Shown: positions 1 to 4,436 of the stretch, piece by piece
Layout: the number at the start of each line of letters is the position of its first letter
How positions within the stretch are numbered: position 1 is the first letter of the stretch
DNA from: Verrucomicrobiota bacterium
Lineage (GTDB): Bacteria; Verrucomicrobiota; Verrucomicrobiia; Opitutales; Opitutaceae
Length of the DNA: 6,273 bases
Assembly (NCBI GenBank): GCA_023447015.1
Contig: JAEXPG010000377.1
Location: 1-6,273, forward strand
Direction of reading: 5' to 3'
The notes under the pieces: generated by a model
Database searches by the model: none
Told to the model about the DNA's origin: nothing
Seen by the model: only the letters and a program-made list of their open reading frames with translations
Translations under genes and position numbers: made by a program

Positions 1-162
1 GGACCGACCGGCCGGCGGCCCCGGCGCGGCACCTCGAATCGGCATTGACCACCGTACAAGGCATCGGTCACATGCGCGGATGCTCGTTGCCCGTTGGCGC
101 GCAGCCATTTCGCAGCGGCATCCTCCAACTTTTCCCGTCGATCCCAGCCAGAACCACCAATC
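1..162 (+). other. Upstream region and 5' leader of ilvN, no gene identified
   Basis: No coding region here can be supported. One frame is closed by TGA at 46-48. The frames that stay open read as low-complexity arginine/proline-rich peptide and do not resemble the C-terminus of an acetolactate synthase large subunit, the gene expected upstream. A dyad, TGACC at 46-50 and GGTCA at 66-70, lies about 90 bp before ilvN. TTGACC at 45-50 would pass as a -35 element, but no good -10 follows at the usual spacing. The last 42 bases (121-162) are C-rich and G-poor (19 C, 4 G) and contain no Shine-Dalgarno sequence. No leader peptide rich in Ile, Val or Leu codons is visible, so classical attenuation is not supported. 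Confidence 0.4.
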
Positions 163-633
163 ATGCGTCACACGCTCTCCGCCCTCGTTGAAAACAAGTT
201 CGGCGTCCTCGCGCGCGTGGCGGGCATGTTCAGCGGCCGGGGTTTCAACATCGACTCCCTCAACGTCGCGCCCACCCACGATCCGGCGCTCTCGCGGATC
301 ACCACCATCGTCCGGGGCGACGACGAGACGCTCGACCAGATCACCAAGCAGCTGCGCAAGCTGGTCAACGTGGGCGACGTGACCGACTTCTCCGCCGGCC
401 AGGCCGTCGAGCGCGAACTCATCCTCGTGAAGGTCAAGGCCGACGGCCAGACCCGGGCCGAGATCCTCCAGATCTGCGACATCTTCCGCGCGAAGATCAT
501 CAACGTCGCCCGGGACAACGTGATCATCGAGATCACCGGCGACTGCGGCAAGACCGCGGCCTTCCTCGATCTGCTGGCGCCGTTCGGCATCGTCGATCTG
601 GCGCGCACCGGCAAGCTCGCCCTCAGCCGCTGA
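163..633 (+). CDS. ilvN: Acetolactate synthase small (regulatory) subunit
   Basis: This is the regulatory subunit of acetohydroxyacid synthase, the first common enzyme of valine, leucine and isoleucine synthesis. It activates the catalytic IlvB subunit and confers valine feedback inhibition in the cytoplasm. The protein is 156 residues, close to E. coli IlvH (about 163). Residues 1-75 form an N-terminal ACT domain with the pattern ENKFGVLARV...GRGFNIDSL. G14 and N29 fall at the numbers of the valine-binding residues known in E. coli IlvH. The APTHDPALSR segment follows, and the C-terminal ACT-like domain spans about residues 80-156. The ATG at 163 was chosen because it gives MRHTLSALVEN, which aligns with the family N-terminus. 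A TTG further upstream (94) would add 23 residues unlike the family. No Shine-Dalgarno sequence precedes the ATG. ilvC follows after 61 bp, so the two are probably one transcript. ilvB is not in the window. Confidence 0.96.
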   Translation: MRHTLSALVENKFGVLARVAGMFSGRGFNIDSLNVAPTHDPALSRITTIVRGDDETLDQITKQLRKLVNVGDVTDFSAGQAVERELILVKVKADGQTRAEILQICDIFRAKIINVARDNVIIEITGDCGKTAAFLDLLAPFGIVDLARTGKLALSR

Positions 634-694
634 GCCGCGCGAGTCCGCGTTTCCAACACACAACCAGAACACAACACCCGAAACCCGTTTCACC
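634..694 (+). other. C/A-rich ilvN-ilvC intercistronic leader
   Basis: This is the gap between ilvN and ilvC. The stretch 651-694 has 19 C but only 3 G out of 44 bases, in an otherwise very GC-rich region. It is built of CA-type words such as CAACACACAACCAGAAC and should be almost unstructured as RNA. There is no Shine-Dalgarno sequence before the ilvC ATG, which is preceded by TTTCACC. The likely role is an open, single-stranded ribosome landing site. A C-rich, G-poor stretch is also the composition expected of a Rho loading site, so a regulatory role between the two genes is possible but unproven. Confidence 0.45.
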
Positions 695-1720
695 ATGCCT
701 GCCAAAGTCTACACCGACTCCGCCGCCGATCTCGGCGTCTTCCAGAACAAGACCCTCGCCGTCCTCGGCTTCGGGTCCCAGGGCCATGCCCACGCGCTGA
801 ACCTGAAGGACAGCGGTTGCAAGGTCGTCATCGGCCTGTATCCGGGCTCCAAGTCCCGCGCCGTGGCCGAGGAGAAGGGTTTCGAGGTCCTCGACACCGC
901 CGAGGCCGTCCGCCGTGCCGACGTCATCATGGTCGGTCTCCCGGACATGAAGCAGGCTTCGGTGTACGAGCAGGACATCCTGCCCAACCTCACCAAGGGC
1001 AAGTGCCTCCTCTTCTCGCACGGCCTCGCCGTCCACTTCGGCCTGATCAAGCTCCCGAAGGACGTCGACTGCATCATGGTCGCCCCGAAGGGTCCCGGCC
1101 ACATGGTCCGCCGTCTCTACGTCGAAGGGAAGGGCATGCCCGCCCTCATCGCCGTGGCGCAGGACAAGTCGAAGCAGGCCAAGAAGCTCGCCCTCGCCTG
1201 GGCCAAGGGCATCGGCTCGACCCGCGCCGGCGTGCTCCAGACCACCTTCAAGGAGGAGACGGAGACCGATCTCTTCGGCGAGCAGGCGGTCCTCTGCGGC
1301 GGCGCCAGCGCTCTCGTGCAGGCCGGTTTCGAGACCCTCGTCGAGGCTGGTTACCAGCCCGAGATGGCCTACTTCGAGTGCCTCCACGAGCTGAAGCTCA
1401 TCTGTGATCTCATGTACGAGTCCGGCATCGCCGGCATGCGCTTCTCGATCTCCGAGACCGCCAAGTACGGCGACATCACCCGCGGCCCGCGCGTGATCAA
1501 CAAGGACACGAAGAAGGAGATGAAGAAGATCCTGAAGGAGATCCAGTCCGGCCAGTTCGTGAAGGAGTGGGTCAAGGAGTACAAGGGCGGCCTGAAGAAC
1601 TACAACAAGCTGCTCGCCGCCGGGGCCAAGCACCCGATCGAGAAGACCGGCACCTACCTCCGCGGCATGATGCCCTGGATGGCCAAGAAGAACATCAAGG
1701 GCGTCGCCGCCGCCTACTGA
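695..1720 (+). CDS. ilvC: Ketol-acid reductoisomerase (class I)
   Basis: This cytoplasmic enzyme converts 2-acetolactate (or 2-aceto-2-hydroxybutyrate) to the 2,3-dihydroxy acid by Mg2+-dependent alkyl migration and NAD(P)H reduction, the second common step of branched-chain amino acid synthesis. Its 341 residues are the usual short class I length. The Rossmann fingerprint GFGSQGHAHALNL is at 25-37 and the cofactor-specificity loop GLYPGSKSR at 47-55. The SHG motif (H109) and APKGPGHMVR (130-139) follow. The helical C-terminal knot domain carries the Mg2+ ligands D192 and E196 in ETETDLFGEQ, E228 and E232 in FECLHEL, and S253 in SISETAKYGD. All expected catalytic residues are present. The loop has S52 and S54, which normally contact the NADPH 2'-phosphate, but Tyr at position 49, where many homologues have Arg. 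The start at 695 gives MPAKVYTD, the usual N-terminus of this subgroup. It follows ilvN and is closed by the terminator at 1787-1816. Confidence 0.97.
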   Translation: MPAKVYTDSAADLGVFQNKTLAVLGFGSQGHAHALNLKDSGCKVVIGLYPGSKSRAVAEEKGFEVLDTAEAVRRADVIMVGLPDMKQASVYEQDILPNLTKGKCLLFSHGLAVHFGLIKLPKDVDCIMVAPKGPGHMVRRLYVEGKGMPALIAVAQDKSKQAKKLALAWAKGIGSTRAGVLQTTFKEETETDLFGEQAVLCGGASALVQAGFETLVEAGYQPEMAYFECLHELKLICDLMYESGIAGMRFSISETAKYGDITRGPRVINKDTKKEMKKILKEIQSGQFVKEWVKEYKGGLKNYNKLLAAGAKHPIEKTGTYLRGMMPWMAKKNIKGVAAAY

Positions 1721-1744
1721 GGCGCGCGTCGATCACCCAGCGGT

Positions 1745-1769
1745 CGGACCGGGCTTCGACTCCGGTCCG
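1745..1769 (+). other. Hairpin downstream of ilvC
   Basis: An 8 bp perfect inverted repeat, CGGACCGG at 1745-1752 and CCGGTCCG at 1762-1769, encloses a 9-base loop. It lies 24 bases after the ilvC stop and 17 bases before the main terminator. The T-rich bases after it (ACATTTTCC) are weak, so on its own it is a poor terminator. It more likely protects the mRNA 3' end or supports the following terminator. Confidence 0.4.
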
Positions 1770-1786
1770 GACCACATTTTCCGAAG

Positions 1787-1816
1787 GGCGCGGCGAGCGA
1801 TCGCCGCGCCTTTTTT
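1787..1816 (+). terminator. Rho-independent terminator of the ilv operon
   Basis: A perfect 10 bp stem, GGCGCGGCGA at 1787-1796 paired with TCGCCGCGCC at 1801-1810, is capped by the GNRA-type loop GCGA (1797-1800) and followed directly by six T (1811-1816). It lies 66 bases after ilvC. The - strand chemoreceptor gene ends at 1830, so this hairpin also sits about 20 bases past that gene's stop. On the - strand it is not followed by a T-run, so it terminates efficiently only for ilvC, although the stem may serve both convergent transcripts. Confidence 0.92.
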
Positions 1817-1829
1817 GTCGCCGCTCGCC

Positions 1830-3476
1830 TCAGCGCCGCGGCGAGACAACCGGCTGCTTGTTCGCGCCGTGTGCCGGGTGCGCGACGTTTTCGTGCGACG
1901 GCATCGGGGTCGAGCGGGTGAACGTAACCTGCCGGGCTTCGCCCCCGACCAGCCGGTGGAAGGCCTGGATGAGCTCGCGGATCGACTGCGACTGCTGGTT
2001 GAGCTCCTCGGCGGCGGAGGCGCTCTCCTCGGCCGTGGCGGCGTTGGATTGCGTGACCTTGTCCATGTCCGAGATCGCGGAGCTGACCTGGCCGACGCCC
2101 TGCGACTGCTCGTGCGAGGCGGTGGCGATCTCGGCTACGAGGTCGTCCATCTGGCGGGCCTTCGCGGCGATGTCCTGGAAGCTCTCGGCCACGGCGGCGG
2201 AGAGCTGCACGCCCTGTTCGCTCTTCTGGATCGAGTCCTCGATTTTCTGCGCGGTCTCGCGGGCGGCGTGGGCGGAGCGCTGGGCGAGGGCCCGGACTTC
2301 CTCGGCGACGACGGCGAAACCGGCGCCGGCCTCGCCGGCACGGGCGGCCTCGACGGCGGCGTTGAGCGCGAGGATGTTGGTCTGGAAGGCGATCTCGTCG
2401 ATCGACTTCACGATCTTGGCGATGTTGTCGGAGGACGATTTGATCTCGTTCATCGCCTGCTGCATGCCGGTCATGCGCGAGGTGCCCTGCTCGGCGGCGT
2501 GGCGGGTCTGGGCGGAAAGCTCCTTGGCGTTGAGCGCGTGCTCGGAGTTGCGCTTGGTCATGCTCGAGATCTCCTCGAGGGTGGCGCTGGTCTGTTCGAG
2601 CGCCGCGGCCTGGCGGCTCGCGCCGTCGGCGAGTTCCTGGCCGGAGGCGGAGACTTCGGCAGCGGCGGCGGTGGTCTGTTCGGAGACCTCGTCGAGCTCG
2701 CTGATCGCGGTGGCGAGCGGGTGGACGATGATGCGGCGGTTGAAATAGGCGAAGCCGGCGAGGGAGGCCACAGTCACGAGCAGGCCGACCCAGGCCATGT
2801 TCCCGGCGGTCGCGAGGACGCGTTGGTCGCCGGTGAGAGGGGCTTTGAGGATGAAGGCGCCCGCGAGGTCGCCGACCTTCTGGCTCTCCATCGGGAGGCC
2901 GAGGATGTCGTTGCCGTCCTTGGTCGGGCTGTTGGCGGGGTTGCCATGGCAGCCCAGACAGCTTTGGCGCTGGTGGACGGGGCGGGCGAGGATGAGCTCC
3001 CCGGTCGTGGCGTCGCGGGAGAACCACTCGGTGGCGCCGGACTTGAAGGCGGCGTACATCGGCTCGTATTCGGGCCCGAGGCGGTTCTTCGCGTTGCGCG
3101 GAGTGTAGTCCTTCGGGGCGCCGACGAAGAATTTGAAGCCCGCCCGCTGCGCGGCAGCGGCAGCGGAGGTCCACGAGGCGACGAGCGGGATGGTGCGGTA
3201 GAGGGCGGTCTCGGCGTAGCCTTCGCGGAGGGGGCGGGAACCGAGCTGTTTCTTCGCGCGCTCGAGGAGTCCGGCGGCATCGAAGGAGTTGGCCGAGTAC
3301 ATCTTGTCCATGTTTCCGGCCATGTCCTCGGACTGGGCGATGATGGTGCTCATCTTCTCGCGCAATTCGGCCACGCGGTTGCGTTTGGCGAGCACGTAGA
3401 CGGTTGCGACACCTGCGAGGGTGGCGGCCACAGTGGTGGCCGCGGCGCCGAGCATGATCTTGGAGCCGATATTCAT
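1830..3476 (-). CDS. Methyl-accepting chemotaxis protein with c-type heme sensor domain
   Basis: This is a membrane chemoreceptor of 548 residues. It is predicted to signal through CheA/CheW and to sense a redox or gas signal through heme. Transmembrane helix 1 (about 8-30) acts as an uncleaved signal anchor. Residues 31-226 would be periplasmic and resemble the Tll0287/DUF3365 family, with a RNAKN...E..MYAAF region at 127-144 and then CLGCH at 173-177, the covalent heme c attachment motif, followed by GNP. Helix 2 is at about 227-245. The cytoplasmic part has an adaptation-type coiled coil (EQTSATLEEISS at 294-305, EESASAAEELN at 483-493) around the kinase-contact tip (IDEIAFQTNILALN...AEEVRALAQRS at 359-401). 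Only one HAMP-like helix (about 247-265, with HPL at 252-254) separates helix 2 from the coiled coil. The roughly 40-residue tail lacks an NWETF-type CheR tether. ATG 3476 was chosen because it places the basic residue and helix 1 directly at the N-terminus. An ATG 23 codons upstream adds a proline-rich stretch unlikely to be translated. No Shine-Dalgarno sequence is present. Heme attachment would require a cytochrome c maturation system. Confidence 0.93.
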   Translation of the reverse strand: MNIGSKIMLGAAATTVAATLAGVATVYVLAKRNRVAELREKMSTIIAQSEDMAGNMDKMYSANSFDAAGLLERAKKQLGSRPLREGYAETALYRTIPLVASWTSAAAAAQRAGFKFFVGAPKDYTPRNAKNRLGPEYEPMYAAFKSGATEWFSRDATTGELILARPVHQRQSCLGCHGNPANSPTKDGNDILGLPMESQKVGDLAGAFILKAPLTGDQRVLATAGNMAWVGLLVTVASLAGFAYFNRRIIVHPLATAISELDEVSEQTTAAAAEVSASGQELADGASRQAAALEQTSATLEEISSMTKRNSEHALNAKELSAQTRHAAEQGTSRMTGMQQAMNEIKSSSDNIAKIVKSIDEIAFQTNILALNAAVEAARAGEAGAGFAVVAEEVRALAQRSAHAARETAQKIEDSIQKSEQGVQLSAAVAESFQDIAAKARQMDDLVAEIATASHEQSQGVGQVSSAISDMDKVTQSNAATAEESASAAEELNQQSQSIRELIQAFHRLVGGEARQVTFTRSTPMPSHENVAHPAHGANKQPVVSPRR

Positions 3477-3501
3477 AGGCTGGATGGTGGGGTGCGACGG
3501 G

Positions 3502-3518
3502 GCTCCCGGTGTGGGAGC
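3502..3518 (-). other. Small hairpin in the chemoreceptor leader
   Basis: GCTCCC at 3502-3507 and GGGAGC at 3513-3518 form a 6 bp stem with a 5-base loop, about 26 bases upstream of the chemoreceptor ATG. The bases between it and the start (3477-3500, read on the - strand) contain 14 C and 3 G with no Shine-Dalgarno sequence. The hairpin could set the boundary of an open ribosome landing region, or it could be incidental in such GC-rich DNA. Confidence 0.3.
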
Positions 3519-3644
3519 ACGGGGTGTTGGATCCCATCGACCCAACCGCGTGGGAGTTGAGCGGTGGCACCCGGTTTTTCGGCGGAAATCCCCCGGGGAT
3601 CACTGGCGGGCCTCGGCGGATCGACGGAGTGCCCGGTTGTGGGG

Positions 3645-3664
3645 TTTCGGACGGTGGACCGAAA
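3645..3664 (-). promoter_or_regulatory. Inverted repeat, possible operator upstream of the chemoreceptor gene
   Basis: TTTCGG at 3645-3650 and CCGAAA at 3659-3664 form a 6-8-6 dyad, overlapped by a second one (GTGGA 3654-3658 and TCCAC 3667-3671). The element lies in the gap between the upstream operon's terminator and the chemoreceptor gene, about 170 bp before its start, where a promoter for that gene should be. No convincing sigma-70, sigma-28 or sigma-54 promoter is visible anywhere in 3477-3690, so the assignment as an operator rests on symmetry and position alone. Confidence 0.25.
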
Positions 3665-3681
3665 TCTCCACTGGGTGCCCC

Positions 3682-3716
3682 AAAAATGCGGAAAAGCCCC
3701 GGGGAAACCCGGGGCT
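3682..3716 (-). terminator. Terminator of the DUF2249/membrane protein operon
   Basis: Read on the - strand, AGCCCCGGG (3716-3708) pairs with CCCGGGGCT (3703-3695) around a 4-base TTTC loop, giving a 9 bp GC-rich stem. TTT at 3694-3692 and a second TTTTT at 3686-3682 follow. It starts 49 bases after the stop of the 3765-4067 gene. The first T-run is short, so read-through into the chemoreceptor gene cannot be excluded. The stem is symmetrical, but on the + strand no gene precedes it. Confidence 0.7.
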
Positions 3717-3764
3717 CGTTCTTCAGTGCGCCGTTCGCGCGGCGCGGTGGACTGGGCGGGTTGT

Positions 3765-4067
3765 CTACGAACAGGAGAAGGCCCCGGCCTCGGCGCCAAA
3801 GCCGCCGGCGGGTTGGGCTGTCTTGGTCACCCGCAGGCGGATGGCGTCCGCCTCTGCGGCGGGGACGATCTCCCAGCGGAAGCAGCCGGGGTAGAGCTGG
3901 TCGAGGTGGCGGCGCAGCGGCACGGGATCGTGGCCGTTGATGAAGACGAAGCTGCGCCCAACGGGCAGGTTGCAGCAGCGCGAGAGAAACGCCGGGCGCT
4001 TGGACTCGCAGGGCAGTTCGCGGCCGTCGAAGAGATCCTCGGTGGGTGTGGTGGCGGTGTTTTGCAT
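3765..4067 (-). CDS. DUF2249 domain protein (single domain, Cys-rich)
   Basis: This small cytoplasmic protein of 100 residues matches the DUF2249 family as I recall it. It has an opening D.RELPCE motif (about 15-21), an LPVGRSFVFINGHDPVPL core (34-51), and then G.F.WEI (61-67) ending in a short basic beta strand (about 75-82). The domain is thought to adopt a TusA/SirA-like alpha/beta fold, and its biochemical role is unknown to me. It contains five cysteines (C20, C31, C32, C62, C99); C20 is in the conserved ELPC motif. The last 18 residues are a Gly/Ala-rich tail ending CS, outside the domain. It is the last gene of the four-gene operon, 42 bp after the MIP18-like gene, with a C-rich leader and no Shine-Dalgarno sequence. 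DUF2249 genes are often found beside denitrification and NO-related genes (recalled, not searched), which fits the operon. Confidence 0.85.
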   Translation of the reverse strand: MQNTATTPTEDLFDGRELPCESKRPAFLSRCCNLPVGRSFVFINGHDPVPLRRHLDQLYPGCFRWEIVPAAEADAIRLRVTKTAQPAGGFGAEAGAFSCS

Positions 4068-4101
4068 CGTGGTAGAAGAGATGGGTGGTGGTCGTCGGGA
4101 G

Positions 4102-4119
4102 CGGCCGCTTCAGCGGCCG
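4102..4119 (-). other. Hairpin holding the stop codon of the MIP18-like gene
   Basis: CGGCCGC at 4102-4108 and GCGGCCG at 4113-4119 form a 7 bp perfect stem, extendable by one pair. On the - strand the 4-base loop reads TGAA, so the TGA stop of the 4110-4436 gene sits in the loop. No T-run follows, so this is not an intrinsic terminator. It separates the third and fourth genes of the operon and could stabilise the upstream mRNA or tune expression of the last gene. Confidence 0.5.
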
Positions 4120-4436
4120 TGTTGCAGGGCTTCACGCCCGGCGGGGGTGATCCGGTCGGGCGTCCAAGGTGGAGAGTAGACGAAGCGGACGTCGACGGAA
4201 GAGATGCCGTGAAGATTGCCGACGATGCTCCGCGCGCCGTCGGCAAGCACTTCGTGCATCGGGCAGCCCGGAGTCGTGGGCAGGATGACCACCACCGCGG
4301 TTCCGTTCGCCCCGACCTCGACGTCGGCGATCATGCCCAGATCGACGACATTCACCCCGACCTCGGGATCGATGAGGTGATGCAGGGCGCGGAGGACGAG
4401 CTCGGGTGTGGGGGCAGGCTGGGCGACGGCGTTCAT
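4110..4436 (-). CDS. MIP18/DUF59 family metal-sulfur cluster assembly factor
   Basis: This 108-residue cytoplasmic protein belongs to the MIP18 (DUF59) family, which includes SufT and PaaD and acts in maturation of Fe-S proteins. Family motifs appear in order: DPEVGVNVVDLGMI at 23-36, a beta strand, TTPGCPM at 54-60 with the conserved C58, and the terminal PPWTPDRITPAG at 89-100. Length and motif order are typical of a stand-alone single-domain member. Its ATG (4436-4434) overlaps the stop of the upstream membrane protein gene as ATGA, implying translational coupling. The bases before it are C-rich without a Shine-Dalgarno sequence. Its place in an operon with a respiratory-type membrane protein and DUF2249 proteins, rather than beside suf or paa genes, suggests service to a particular target, perhaps a metal centre damaged by NO or oxygen. 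That last point is inference. Confidence 0.9.
   Translation of the reverse strand: MNAVAQPAPTPELVLRALHHLIDPEVGVNVVDLGMIADVEVGANGTAVVVILPTTPGCPMHEVLADGARSIVGNLHGISSVDVRFVYSPPWTPDRITPAGREALQHGR

Noticed and set aside
45..73. Sigma-70 promoter for ilvN with TTGACC at 45-50
   Set aside because: At 17 bp spacing the -10 would be TCACAT (3 of 6 matches); TACAAG at 55-60 is too close. Not enough to call.
80..382. Leader peptide for ilv attenuation starting at ATG 80
   Set aside because: The frame runs through ilvN without an early stop, is not enriched in Ile, Val or Leu codons, and no terminator/antiterminator pair precedes ilvN.
1815..3560. Long + strand open frame (about 580 codons) opposite the whole chemoreceptor gene
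   Set aside because: Its translation is Gly/Arg/Asp/Leu-rich low-complexity peptide with no domain, whereas the - strand frame gives a full MCP. Long antisense frames are expected in GC-rich coding DNA.
3564..3580. TGGCAC followed by TTTTC, resembling a sigma-54 promoter
   Set aside because: The essential GC of the -12 element is missing and it points along the + strand, where there is no gene to transcribe.
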